64,000 bases of DNA from Lutraria lutraria. Taxonomy: Eukaryota; Mollusca; Bivalvia; Venerida; Mactridae. Both the position numbers and the translations under genes were made by a program. The notes below the pieces were generated by a model. That model was not told the DNA's origin. It searched no databases and saw only the letters and a list, made by a program, of their open reading frames with translations. The stretch is taken from assembly GCA_964023205.1 (NCBI GenBank), contig OZ026840.1, positions 9,297,603 through 9,361,602 of the forward strand. The letters run 5' to 3'. This document shows, one piece after another, positions 12,150 through 24,500 of the stretch (position 1 is its first letter; each line of letters opens with the position of its first letter).

Positions 12150-13400
12150 ATATAGTTGAGCCAAAATTAGATATGGTAACAATTGATCGTGGATTTCTAA
12201 ATACGTTATTGTATGCTGTAAATAACTATTTCCGTACTCGGTTAACTAGTAAATTGAATGTTTCTTTTACTAACAAAGTTTATTTAGAACAGTCAAAACG
12301 ATGTTTCAATCCCTTTCTTCAGCCTCCCACGTTAGTGCGTCATAGCTTCTTTGTGACTCGCAAATTGTCGAATATTTGTAGACCTCTGTCCGTATATAGG
12401 CAAGTTGTCTATGGATTACTTTATAATTCATCATTACGGTTGTTTACAATTGATTAAAGAACATTGACATTCTCTTAACAAATTTGTTTTAAGCTTCTGC
12501 TAATGTTTATTAGCATCTGTATCTATTTGCCAACAAACTTAGTATAAAAATAAGACTTTGAAGAAAGAAAGAACTAGGAGTGTTATTGGGACGCTGCGAT
12601 TAAAATAAATCAATTCTATTATGCCTTATTCAATTCCAATGCATCAATAAACAATAGACTGGTCGATATACAATGTAGTTGATAATTTTAAGTCATAATT
12701 CACCCTCGGTTGCATACATTACGCACATACATACTCTTGTGTGAGACTCAGTATCATACACTACATAGAATCCAGCTGTTAAACAAAACAGAACAAGACA
12801 AACCATTTTGTTTTTCCAGATATGTTTCATAGCATGTGTATTCAGTGTGGATCAGTGTGAAACCACTGCCTTAATCTGACGTCTGATAATTGTGTAACAT
12901 TCTTGGCAAATGATTTATCTAAACTTCTAAATATAGGCGGAATTCACGAACGTGTTAATTAATTTATTAGGTATTCTAAACAATAAATTTGGTACATTAT
13001 TCTAAAAGAGAAACAAACTTCAGACACTCGGAGATTCACTCCTATAAACTAACCCGTTTCAATTGATCCGAGAACTCAAACCAAGAATTGATCGCGCCAA
13101 CCGTTAAATTGATATAATTATGGTGAGTTGTTTTTATATGTTGGAAGCCCCATAAATAGTTAAACAAGTTTGTTATAAATATGTTAGCCTTCCAAAGAGA
13201 AAATAATCAAAGTGTAATGGTCAAAGATGTTTTTTTTATTTAGAAATGGTGAAAGTCTCCAACTACATGGATTCTACGCGGGAATTCCTTCTAATTGGGA
13301 AGTCTACTGAAGATTTGTCTACAATTTTAATTTTGGAATAAGATTATGAATGATATATCACGTAACATTTTATTTTTTTTTATTTCATTTTCAAGGTAAT
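12150..13400. other. Non-coding stretch
   Basis: Contains a 94-codon plus-strand frame (12173-12457) with no recognisable domain, signal peptide or splice context. It is not called as a gene. The rest is AT-rich. Confidence 0.4.
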
Positions 13401-13407
13401 AAAAGGT

Positions 13408-14117
13408 GTGAACAGTCTCCGAGTTCAAATCTCTATACCATTGCCATGGTATCATGATTGAAAAAGATCTGATTAATATTTAAACAAATGTTCAAATCAA
13501 TTATGCTGACAGACTAATGTACCAATAATATCATTAATGTCTGATCAAAATTAAGTTAGAAATCTTAAATGAAACAAGAAATGTCTTTAAAAAGACAGTC
13601 GCGTAGTGTTTTTGATGTTATGATGCATGATTTTTATTTAATTCCTAAATTGATGTTATAGTACCGTGTGAACACCACTTATCACCTAGCTGTCCAATTA
13701 GGTCACGCATTAAATGTTGATATTAGGTCAGCTAAATAAATTACGCATTTACTAATATGTACTGTATACATATTAATTCAAATAAATGTAAAATGTTTGT
13801 CAAGAACGGTTTATAACTTTATTTCGACCGCAGAAGAATACATTTTCGTACATGTTTACTTTATAAATTTTACAACCACAAGAAGTACACATTAAACAAT
13901 GCAGACTCACTTTATGTTGGTGTGACCTTAATTTTTCTACGCTTGTAGATTTCACCCAATGGAAGGAAGAGTTTCCTGTGAATCATCCAGTAGAATAAGA
14001 AATTTCTTCTGAATAATTAATACGCCAAGAAATATAGGTCAAAAGTGAGCTTAGACACATTCGCGAAAAATATGATATTTGAGCAGATCCCAGGTTTTAT
14101 AACCTCTGATCATGGTC
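13408..14117. mobile_element. Second copy of the 6751 MITE family, interrupted
   Basis: 13408-13570 matches the left part of the MITE at 6780-6920 (AACAGTCTCCGAG, then GTCTGATCAAAATTAA). 14068-14117 matches its right arm (ATGATATTTGAG, then GTTTTATAACCTC). About 490 bases between them are absent from the first copy, so something has inserted or the copy has rearranged. No coding content was recognised in the insert. Confidence 0.55.
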
Positions 14118-14326
14118 TGGTCTAAACTTTCTAAACAGGCAAATAGAGGAACCTATCAATTCAATTCAAACGTTTGGATTTATCAATTTTATGTTTATAA
14201 GTTTTGTAATCAGTTTGTTTTCTATTGGGAAAAACAACGACACGAAGTGACATCAAAATAATAATTCAAATCTAGATATTCATATATGAATCAATAGGCA
14301 GATCGTCAGGAAACTGACTTACTTAC

Positions 14327-16324
14327 TTAGGCCCTATGCGCCTCTGGGACGAATTCTCTCCATCTGACTCTGTTGGTTGCAGTTTGTTCCAGGGTATTCC
14401 AGGTGTTACCACTTCCTTTCATTTCGGTCTCTACATTTCTTCTCCAAGTGTTCCGTGGACGTCCTCGTTTCCTTTTACCCTGTGGGTTCCATTTTAAAGC
14501 CTGTTTTGTGATGTTTGTGTTCGTTTTTCGAAGGGTGTGTCGTATCCATCCCCATTTTCTTCATTTTATTTCTACGTTGATGGGTTTTTGGTCCGTGATG
14601 TGCCAAAGGTGTTCATTACGCACTTTGTCTGCCCATTTAATCTTTAAAATTCTCCTTAAACAGTAGTTTGTGAAGCACTGAAGTTTGGTTAGCATGGCTT
14701 TGGTTGTTCTCCATGTTTCCGATCCATATAGGAGGACTGATTTAACATTTGAGTTGTATATCTTCAGTTTCGTTCTTCTGGATATGTTTTTGGAATTCCA
14801 TATATTTTTTAGGATGTTAAAAGTTACTCTGGCTTTGTTGATCCTAGCTTTTACATCTGCATCAGTTCCACCTTGGTTGTCCACGATACTTCCCAGATAG
14901 GTAAAGGAGTCTACTTCTTCTAAGCTTTTGTTGTTGATTTGAATTTGTTGGTTGTTATTACTTTTTATTTTCATTACTTTTGTCTTTGCTATGTTTGGTT
15001 TTAGTCCCAGTTTGGTTGAAGATATGTTAAGTAATAATGTTTTTTCCTGCATTTGTTGTTGTGTGCTGGACAGAAGAGCGATGTCATCTAGCTGTTCCCA
15101 CAGAGTCCACTGTATTCCATTTCTTTTCCCTTCAGTACATTCCCTCATTATCCAGTCAATGGCGAGTAGAAAAAGGAAAGGAGATAGAAGACATCCTTGC
15201 TTCACGCCTGTGGTAACTTGAAAAGTTTCTGACAGTCTACCTCCATGTAGTACTCTACACGTCATGTTGTTATAGGAGTTGCGGATGATGCTTATGATTT
15301 TTTCAGGAATTCCATGATGTTCCATTAGCAGCCATAACGACTCTCTGTCTAAACTATCCAAAGCTTTCTCAAAGTCAACAAAGTTCATGTATAAAGATGT
15401 ATTCCATTCTATTGATTGTTCAATAATAATCCTTAGGGTGACAATTTGGTCAACACAGCTTCTATCTGTCCTGAAGCCTGCCTGATGGTCTCTTAATTTA
15501 GAATCGATGTTTTTTTGTAGGCGCATTAGGATGATTCTGTTCAGCACTTTTCCTACCACAGACACTAGTGTAATCCCTCTGTAGTTTTTGCACTCTCTGA
15601 GGTCACCTTTCTTTGGGATTTTGATGATATGTCCCTCATTCCATTCTTGTGGCATAGTTTCACTTTCCCAGATGTCTCCCAGTAGTTTATGTAGCATATT
15701 AGTTGAGAGTTCAACATATGCTTTAAGTGCTTCATGTGGTATATTATCCGGTCCAGCTGCTTTTTCTGTTTTTTAACTTTCTGATAGCTTGTTTGATCTC
15801 TGTTTTTTTGTTGTTGGTTTATTACAGTTTATTCTGGGTTCTTCTGCGACTCTTGTTATGTTTGGTTTTTCGGTTGGTGATGGTCTATTTAGTAATTCAT
15901 TGAAATGTTCAGCCCAACGTTTCAGTAGATCTGCAAGTATGGTGATAGTTTTACCATCTTTATCTTTAATTTGCTGACTTCTATGGTTAAGGTTTCCTGC
16001 AAGCTTTTTGGTGGTGTCATACAATTCTTTCATATTTCTTTTATTTGCAGCTTCTTCTGCTTGTGAGGCAAGGTTATCTACAAAAGCCCGTCTGTCCTTT
16101 CTTACATTATGTCTTACATCTTTATGTGTTTGGTTGTAGGATTCTTGAGCATTTGCTTTTTCCCTTCTTGTTCTGCTTCTGTTTATACCTTCTTTTTTCT
16201 TTTTCCTCTCTTGGATTTTTCTAAGAGTTTCTGGTGAGATCCATTCTTTATGCTGGACTTTCCTTTTACCAAGAGTTTCTTCACACGTGGAGTTGATGTT
16301 TTGTTTCACTTTCTCCCACTGTTC
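14327..16324 (-). pseudogene. LINE linker and reverse transcriptase, multiply broken
   Basis: The linker at 15773-16324 is rich in Lys/Arg and Gln. Two compensating single-base shifts in A-runs near 15775-15835 put a stop between linker and RT. The RT (from about 15770) shows AAGPDNIP, NYRGITLVSVVGKVLNRII, AGFRTDRSCVDQI, the FVDFEKALD motif A, TGVKQGCLLSPFLF and YLGSIVDN. The catalytic FADD box is missing: near 15079-15091 the reading is EQLDDIALL where relatives have about five more residues. An in-frame TGA at 14561-14563 then interrupts the tail, which continues (KWGWIRHTLRK, GRPRNTWRR) to 14327. The TGA fits a CGA-to-TGA change. The RT cannot be active. Confidence 0.85.
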
Positions 16325-17282
16325 TTATATATTGTCTATTTGCTCTAGGAGTTGGAACTTGTTTGTGAGTGTGATATTAAACTGGTTCAAGGTGTTTTTG
16401 TCTTTTAGAAATTCAACGTTGTATTTAGTTGGAGGATTCTTTCTTTCTTGGAATTGTTTCAGTTTTAGTTTGGCCTTGGCAATGACAAGATGGTGGTCTG
16501 ATGCAGCATCGGCTCCTTTTTTTACACACACATCCTGGAGAGATCTTCGAAATTTCTGTTTTATACATATATGATCAATTTGGTTTTCCGTGATATGGTT
16601 AGGTGAAACCCATGTTGCTTTGTGTATTCGTTTGTGTGGGAAGACACTACCACCTATTACTAGTCTGTTGTTAGCACACATATCAGCAAATCTCTCTCCA
16701 TTTTCGTTCATTTCACCTAAACCATGGGTACCCATTGCTTGTTCGTAGCCTGTGTTATCCTGTCCAATTTTAGCATTGAAATCCCCCATTACCAGAGTTA
16801 GATCTTTTTCCTTTTGATAGTTGATGATACTATTGAGAGTGTTGTAAAAATTATCTTTTTTGTCATCATCTGCATCGTTGGTTGGTGCATAGCATTGGAT
16901 GATGTTAGTTTTAATTTTCTTGTGTTTTGTTTTGAAGGTTGCAGTTATGATTCTAGAGTTAATTGGTTCCCATGATATAAGTGCTTTGTGAGCTTCCCCT
17001 GACAACATAAGAGCGACTCCTTCTGTGTGTGGTCCATTTTCCTGATGCACAGAGTATAATACTACTTCCCTAGTGCGTAGTTGTAACTTTCCTGATGATG
17101 TCCATCTGGTTTCGCAGAGTCCAAGTATTTCTAATTTGTATCTCTGCATTTCTCTAGAAATACTGGAAGATTTTCCTGTTTGGTACATGGTTCTTACGTT
17201 CCAAGTATACAGAAGTCGACGTAGGTGATAGAAGGATGTTCGGCTGTGTAGCTTCAGATAAACTTCCCCTGCACAGCGTCAT
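16325..17282 (-). pseudogene. LINE endonuclease domain (APE type), ends at nonsense codon
   Basis: Cuts target DNA to prime reverse transcription. Seen in order: TWNVRTMYQTGK, LGLCETRW (the catalytic-Glu region), YAPTND, GDFNAKIG, QIDHI and SDHHLVIAK; these are the classic APE endonuclease motifs. Relatives in databases are often labelled craniofacial development protein 2-like. The frame is open upstream to about 17282. It stops at an in-frame TAA (16325-16327), after which the same frame continues into the linker, so this is a point nonsense and not the real end. Confidence 0.85.
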
Positions 17283-17865
17283 GGATCTTGTTTTAGAAAA
17301 ATCCTTCCTTTCCGAGTCAGTGTTTGTATTTCTATTCATCAATGTTTCTGTAACTGTGTACTTTTTTACAGGACGAGGTAGTTGGCTTTGTGCCCAACCC
17401 CCAACTTGGAGGGCCAGGGATTTTGTGGTCGAGGTTTCCGTCCCCTAGATAAGTTGCCTTGCATGGTCAACGAGTCTATATCTACCCGATTTGATTTTGG
17501 AGTTGTTCTTTCTCCTAGATGGATTGCCGTCCAAGGCTAACAACCTTCATCTGGCTGGCTATTTAACTCATAGTTGAGACAAGGTTGATGAGTGCCAGGG
17601 CATGTCCACGCACCGGTGGGCCTGCACACTTCATCTCTAGGGCCCTTGTAGCTCCGAGACCTCCAACAGTTTAGCCTAGGATACTAGATCCTAGTTGACG
17701 TGTACTGTCGCGGGGAGGCACTGCAGGAGTCTTGATAGTGACTTACGCACTCGGCTCTCTTTTCATCTACCAGTAGACTAGTCAGTGGCAATGAAGGGGT
17801 GTTCCCCACCGCACTAGACGCTTAACACTACCCTGTGGTTTTACCCACCAGCACACGTCAGGAAA

Positions 17866-18558
17866 TGACGAACGTTATTTGCTGGTTCAGAATTATTTGT
17901 AGAGAAAAATGAAATAGTTCATATATATTGATCAAATAAACCTAGATAATAAAACCAAAGGAAATGCAATAGAGAAGGTAATTACCATTGGAGTAAGCAC
18001 TATAGTTCTTGTTGACGGAGCGATTGTAATTGGAAATGTTTCCATTTCTTCAATGTGGAGGTATTAATTTACGCTTTGGTTGATATACGTGTTTTATCTG
18101 CTTAGTTATGAATTTGATAACTGTTAAATAAACTGTTGAATAAAGTTCAGATATTTGACACTTCCACTGCAATTACATTTGTCAAGAGCCTTTTACCAAA
18201 TTAGTATCGTCAATCACAGACTCAGATATTACATTTATGTTACGTAAGGCTTCGTTTTTCGTATAGCTTTCTAATTATTGAAGAAAAGTGCACAGTCATC
18301 CAAAACAATGACAAAAGCATAATTTCTTTAAATATTGCACGTGTTGCAATTTGAAGTAAGGCGTAAAACACGTAAATGGCACCCGACCTACCCTTATTTT
18401 TCTTGCACCCGAGCCTTTTAATTAGGTCAATGAACGGTATATTCACTTTCTCACTTTTAAACCTTTCAATGCGATAGCAAGAGTAATCAAAGCACTGAGA
18501 GTACTGTCAGGAACGAAGTTTACATGCGTTAGATAAAACCAGCTTTAAAAAAATAAAG
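17866..18558. other. Non-coding stretch
   Basis: AT-rich spacer between the LINE and the next MITE. No supported gene or repeat. Confidence 0.4.
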
Positions 18559-18873
18559 GCCTGTCTCTGTCGAGAATTTGATGTACAGTTCACGAAATGT
18601 TCATCAGTTTATTCATGAATTGTTCATGAATTTATTCATGACCTACAAATTGGACATGAAGTTCATGAACAAATGTCCATGAATTAATTTATGAACCTTA
18701 GGCAGTCTTTATCAAAAATGTGTTTTTCATAAGGTTCATGAATTATTGATGAATTATTTTGATGAACCTTTGATGAACTTTGATTAACAATTCATGAAAC
18801 TTCCTGAACGGATCATGAACTTATGATGTTCATGAACATCATCAGTTCATGAACAAATTCTCAACATGGGTCT
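18559..18873. mobile_element. MITE-like element packed with TTCATGAA palindromes
   Basis: The near-terminal inverted repeats CGAGAATTTG (18571-18580) and CAAATTCTCAA (18854-18864) enclose at least seven exact TTCATGAA octamers and many one-off variants, on both strands by symmetry. There is no coding capacity. The dense palindromes would fold strongly. The outer boundary is approximate. Confidence 0.55.
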
Positions 18874-18879
18874 TATCTT

Positions 18880-20596
18880 AATTATGAATTAGAATTTGAG
18901 GGTCAAGTATATAGTCTTGAAAAAATGTACATCATTAAGCCAATTAACCACAAGCTACACTCTAAAAGTCATGACATACAGTGAGTAATTACTAGCTGAA
19001 AACCCAAACAAATTCAGTTCCTTCAGCACTTTGACTTGTATACACACATTGAACTGTATAAACCGTCTGTACTGAACTTCTGACCCTGTGTCATTATATA
19101 AACTCTCTACACTATGAGGCAATATAGTATTGTGGCACTACTTTTGTAAATCTTGTCACCAGGACAGATTATGAATGAACTTTAGTGTGGATGAATACTT
19201 AATTATTATACTTGTTAGTTTTACAGTTTAAATTGCCAAAATATTTTCCGTGCTTTCAACCTGCAATATATCTCCAACATTTATCAAAACTGCAAAGTCT
19301 GCAATGTATACTTATACAACAAGTGGTACTAGTTTTCAACGCGGATGAGAGGCGTCACTGTTTTGTCGCTACAAAAAGTGGTGTATACCTATAGGAACTC
19401 CGTTCCTAGAAATAGAAACCCCGACCGACCTACATACGCTTTTTTATGAGCATGTAGCCTGAAGCAAACACTCTTTTTAAGTACATTCAATGTCATGAAA
19501 TGGTCATTACAGAAAAATGACAAAACATTAATAAACACGATTGTTTATGCTTACATAAAGCCTTACCTGTGTAAACTGAAATAAAAAAGCGAGCTGGTAT
19601 TACGAACAAATTATACAAATATCACTTTGGTGGTATACCCTTATTGCCAATGTTACTATTCGCTAGGTGACAGGTGTGACCTTTAAGGAACGATGTAGAA
19701 AACAATTATAAGGAAATATCGACTAGAATGGTAAATAATTTGCACGTTAAATCGAATAAGCGAATTGCAAAACATTCATGTTCACATTGAAAACAATGAG
19801 GAAATTTAATTGTGATACTAGGGTTGAAAGCTGATATTGTAAAATATGGATTGTCTCCTAGTATTCCTACTGAACCGCTTAAAAGCAATATTGAATCACG
19901 CGTCATCATAAATTGACATTTTAAAAGTAATTTAAAACACACTGAACGTACGAACAAAACATATTTGTAAAATGATCAGGTTTGAAGTGGTTTTAAATTA
20001 TTTAGAAGTTAGTTGATATACGTGAAGTAAATGGCAGTTGGTTCCTTGAAGAACGGCGCACTTATTAAGCATAGTATCGAAATTAATCAAATTTAATTCA
20101 GTTGAAAGTGATTCTGTTAGAACTGCACCTTAACTATTTAATGGCTTTCTATACTGAATCTAGATGCATTGATTTTCATTTGTTATAGGTAATAAGCAAT
20201 GCAAGAAAAGAGACGGCCACAAAACAATACATTTTTATAGTTCCGTATTTTGGGTGCAAGTAAAGGGGGGGGGGGGGATTATGATGGACGTCCAGAGATG
20301 GATAGGGATTAAAAAACAAACAAAATACTTCAGAGCAAAACTAGGGCGAAATATCATTGCGTGTAGAACAACAGTCAGAAAGCTCACACAAAGAACATCA
20401 TAACGTCGATTCATCGTTGCAGATGAGTAAATATGAATAGATATTTGATATATAAAAGACGTCGCCTCGTCCAAATCGATTTCTTCGACTAATTTTAAAG
20501 TGTGATACATACTATGCCTGAAGTTTGAAAGTTGTACGTCGGATGTGTCCCCGATCCACATACACAAAATACGGGGATAATTATTTGGGCTTTCCA
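18880..20596. other. Non-coding stretch with a G13 run
   Basis: No supported gene. A run of 13 G lies at 20265-20277. Open frames of 60-120 codons here have no domain-like content. Confidence 0.4.
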
Positions 20597-20601
20597 CTTA
20601 A

Positions 20602-21043
20602 GGTGGATCGCGGGTTTCCTCCAGAAAAATGGTCATGTTTTTAGACGTCAACGTACAATAAAGAAATTTTGCATGAACAACATTTAAGGTATTGGCTAAC
20701 GCAGAAATGATATATTCAAATGATATTTCCATGGAAACCGCTCAAAAGCGCCACCTAGCGGAGCGATATGTTTTTCGTTGATTGTCGCGTCTGCATTGTA
20801 GTTAGATAAATTGCAAAACTTAAAATACAAAATTGTCGGATCAATACTGAATATAACGCGAAAATCAACGAAAAACATACCGGTCCGCTAGGTGGCCATT
20901 TTCTTCGGTTTCCATGGAAATATCATTTGAATATATCATGTCTGCATTAGCTAATACCTTAAAGGATATTTATGCAAAATTTCCTTATCGTGCGTTGACG
21001 TCTAAAAAAATACCATTTTTCTGGAGGAAACCCGCGATCCACC
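20602..21043. mobile_element. Palindromic MITE flanked by TTAA
   Basis: The left end GGTGGATCGCGGGTTTCC is exactly mirrored at the right end, and the two halves are inverted copies over more than 150 bases each. TTAA lies immediately outside both ends (20598-20601 and 21044-21047), as expected for piggyBac-type insertion. TTAA is itself palindromic, so it could also be part of the arms. It encodes nothing. Confidence 0.75.
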
Positions 21044-21638
21044 TTAAGGCTACCTGAAAAATACCATTCTTTATCCCCGTTATTTATATAGTTTGTTTCG
21101 TCATGTTCTACTTGTTCTTGAATGGCTTGTGGTGTGAACCGTGTATGCTGCTTTGTTGACTGTGATTTTAGATGGAGTGGATGTAGACCTTGTTCGTGGG
21201 TATTTGCGTTTGTATTTGCTTTATGTCTCGACGTAGTTGAATATGTTGTTATGTCATCATGGTTTATACATGGCTAAGTAGAATGTTGGGTAAGGGCCAA
21301 TATTTTCTTAGAGAACCAATCTTAACATCTCATACAAAACATTAACAAACAGAACAAGCACCCTCAATTTGAATTGACTCTCATTAATGAAAATAGGGAT
21401 CCTGTCAAAAAATGTTAATTCAGTAATATATGTTTGAAGTTTAACAATCGCTTCTTAATAAAATCGCAATTCTATAAATCGTCGCCTGAGAATAATAATG
21501 AGCTAGCCCCATTTTTACCATTTTGAGAAAAAGGTCAACAAACATTCGAAGTCAATAAGGTAAAACATGGAGATAACGCAAAATGTGATTGAAAATACTT
21601 TTAAACGGGGCTCCAAATGCTAACACAAGGACACGAGA

Positions 21639-21642
<4 letters not shown>

Positions 21643-21671
<29 letters not shown>
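21643..21671. repeat. (TC)n microsatellite
   Basis: Simple dinucleotide run of about 14 TC units just outside the left end of the Harbinger element. Confidence 0.9.
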
Positions 21672-21673
<2 letters not shown>

Positions 21674-21726
21674 ACGAATCCAACGATGTAAAAATCTCAA
21701 AATCTTCAAAATAGATAGCTCAAACC

Positions 21727-23731
21727 CCTGTCACACTGGGCTGCGACTGTAAGCGACACACTTGCGAACGGCATTCGCGAGATAATTTTAAACTGTCGCG
21801 GAAGTTCTTAATTTCTTCGAATGAGTCGCAGGCCCTCGTTTTTTTCTTGTCTCTTGAATTTTCAACATGTTGAAAAAATTCGTGCGACAAAATTTCTCTC
21901 GATATATTCCTAAAATCATCGCTGAGGTCGCGAACCCATCTCCAACCGTTCACAATATAGTTTCCGCGAATTTAGACATGCGAGAAATTTGAGAACCTTT
22001 GTGAGTTGATTGCGACCTATGAAACTAGAATGCGACCGATTTCAGACAAGAAAGAAATTCCGATGGTCCGGGCACCGGACAGTCCTAGGACCTCGTGAAG
22101 AGCGAAATAATTGCGATATATTTGACAATATATTAAATATAAACTGCAATGTATCTGCGGCATTCCGCACCTAAATTGCGACAAAAGAATTTGTAGAATT
22201 GTGATTGTTGGGTTACGCGCGAATGTCTCATTTTATTCGCAATATCGCATTTATGTCGCAATTTGTTTTCAATTACGTCATTTTGACCAATTGACACATC
22301 AGAATATATTGTTTTCGCCAACGGCTCGCGCTCATTGTAATAATTCCCTACGAGGTAAACAAGGCCAATCTCTCCCTGTCCCAAGTCCACCCCCCCCCCG
22401 AAACATAACCTGTCCCAGAGTATGCCGTGTCGGATCCGGAGGACTCTGACGCTGCTGCCGCCATCTCTCTCTTGGAATGAGGTTTCTTCATCCAACGTCT
22501 GATTGCAAAAGCGTCATCACCTACTAAAAGTTAGGGGATGTCAGTGTCACTTCCGGATAGAGGTTCACTAGGAGAAAGATTAGCTTTGCCCTGATCCAGC
22601 GCATGTTATAGACCGCACTCACGAAACATTCCGGCATCAGAGTCAGCACCATAGGCTCCCACATCAACATAAATAAACTTGTAGTTGGTGTCTACAAGAG
22701 CCATCATGATAATGGAGTAGAAGCGTTTGTAATGGTACATTATACACGCTGCCTGATTTCGGCAGAGCTGCCATCGATGTTGCCACAGCAGTGATGGAAG
22801 TTCAATGTAATGCAAAGTTCAGAAGTGCTCGGAGAACCCTGTGCCGCTACCTCCAACCCCCCTTCTGTTGTTAGAAACTTGATTGCTGTTTCGTGATAGT
22901 GATTGTATATGGCCAGACATACCTCTCGTACAACTATAGTGACGGTTTTATGGGCCATCCGGAACCCATAGAACAGCGAAATGTACGAATCCCCGGTGAC
23001 AAGGTACTGAGCGTGGTGGCAAGTTTCAATCCAGTGGATAGAGGTTTTCTGAAGGTTCTCTTGAAGCCTATGGCATAATTCTTCCACCATTTTTTAATAA
23101 CTCTGGGACAATCTTAACAAAGTTCCTGAAAGAAAGACTTTTTTCATCACTTTCTCAGAGGTGTTTCATAACTTCTACATCTCATTAAAAGTCATTCTCT
23201 CACCCATGCACTCCTTCGTTTTATTTTCTTGACCTTCTTTCTCTCCGTTCTCAGCTGGCTCTGGTCGTAGGTTTTTGGACAGGAGACATACAGTGGACTT
23301 CAGCATGGCATTGTCATTTTCAACCAAGAGTTGATACATCTCAAATGACGTCGTCAAACGGCTTGATAATTGCTGAAATTCGAGTTTGTTGCATTTTATT
23401 TCTTAATTGCTTTTCATAATTGTCGTGCGATTTTCGCATGAATGTCGCGCGAATTTTGCAAACACAAAAATGTCGCAAATATGTCGAACAGATGACGGAA
23501 AGGTATCGTGCGATATTCTCGCGACATTCTCGTGACATGTTTGAGAACTTCAGTAGATAGTCGCAGGAAGTGCGTACGACATTCGCATAACATTCGGACG
23601 ACAAACTCATTCATGTCGTTGGTATAAAGACGTGAAACCCGAGCGAGTTTTGTCGCTAAAATTCGCAAAATTTGCCGCAAATTTGTGTCTCCAATAGTTC
23701 TCCAGGTGTCGCAGTTCAGTGTGACACTACC
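21727..23731 (-). mobile_element. Decayed PIF/Harbinger transposon
   Basis: The inverted ends TGTCACACTGGGCTGCGACT (left) and its near-complement at right (about 23707-23728) bound a 2-kb element. Both ends, over several hundred bases, carry many short GCGAC/GTCGC words, like subterminal transposase sites. The minus strand encodes broken pieces of a HARBI1-type nuclease. In 22740-23090 there is TGDSYISLFYGFRMAHKTV and then CCGNIDGSS (first catalytic Asp region). After a frame change at 22606-22815 comes YKRFYSIIMMALVDTNYKF and DVGAYGADSDAGMF (second Asp region). Near 22460-22530 there is LVGDDAFAIRRWMKKP. The reading frame is lost several times and the tail is missing. The target duplication is unclear. 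Confidence 0.8.
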
Positions 23732-23961
23732 TTCACTATAAGATTCATGCGACGAAATTACGTCCATAAGGCAAATTGTGGTAATGTCTTGATCAATATA
23801 GTGACCTTATTGGAATGGAAAAATATTATATTTGTACTGTTTTTGTTATTATTCTACGTTCATGGTTTCCATTGCATAATGTGCAGAAAAACAAAATCTG
23901 CCATGTTGGTAAATAGAATGAAATCATAGACTTTCAAGAATAATTAGCAGCCATTATTTCA

Positions 23962-24500
23962 TTAAAGAGGCATACCCTGGAACTGAAGCGTCTCGAATAG
24001 CAATCGAATTGATATAATTTTAATGTCTTAATCAATTAATAAAAGCCCTGTGAAACAGTTACGAAATATCCCGTTAGTTTACTCAAAATACACACTTCGA
24101 GATTTACCAAACCGGTCGATTTCGACCTAAGTATTCGTCATTTTCACAACTCGAGCCTTTCTGGATCTGTCAAAACCGAAAACATCGCGGAAAAAATGTC
24201 AACAAACTGTGAAATGGTAATTATTGTTCAGGCTATGTTCATTTTTTGTGATACAAAGTTTATCCTATCGAACAATTATAGGTAAATATCAATGTGTGGC
24301 TAAAATGAAAGGCAGCGCGCACGCTCATTTAAATTCTCAGACGAGTCGAATCGACATATAAATACCGACGCGCGCGTTATAGTCTTTTTTGAACGCACAT
24401 TCTTCTTTGACCTTTCGGTAATAAATTGGTTACAAGTGATAAACGCATTTTTGGTGTATGCAAACCAAGACACGACAGTTCCAGGGCATGACTCTTTGAA
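23962..24500. mobile_element. MITE with AAAGAGGCAT...CCCTGGAAC ends
   Basis: TTAAAGAGGCATACCCTGGA at the left (23962-) is mirrored at the right by a CAGTTCCAGGGCATGACTCT-type end (24476-24500). The 539-bp interior has no supported ORF. The interior has a CG-rich patch (GCGCGCACGC, CGACGCGCGCG). Confidence 0.65.

Larger units (their letters stand above)
14314..17855 (-). mobile_element. Full-length RTE-like LINE, inactivated
   Basis: A non-LTR retrotransposon of 3.54 kb, flanked by a 10-bp direct repeat CGTCAGGAAA at 14304-14313 and 17856-17865. In minus-strand order it has a 5' leader of about 600 bases, an APE-type endonuclease, a linker, a reverse transcriptase and a basic C-terminal tail. 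The tail ends in TAA at 14327-14329, only 13 bases before a short TAAG-repeat terminus. A minimal 3' UTR with a short tandem end fits the RTE clade. It carries at least four lesions, itemised under its two domains. The intact duplications and nearly readable frames suggest a fairly recent insertion. Confidence 0.85.
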
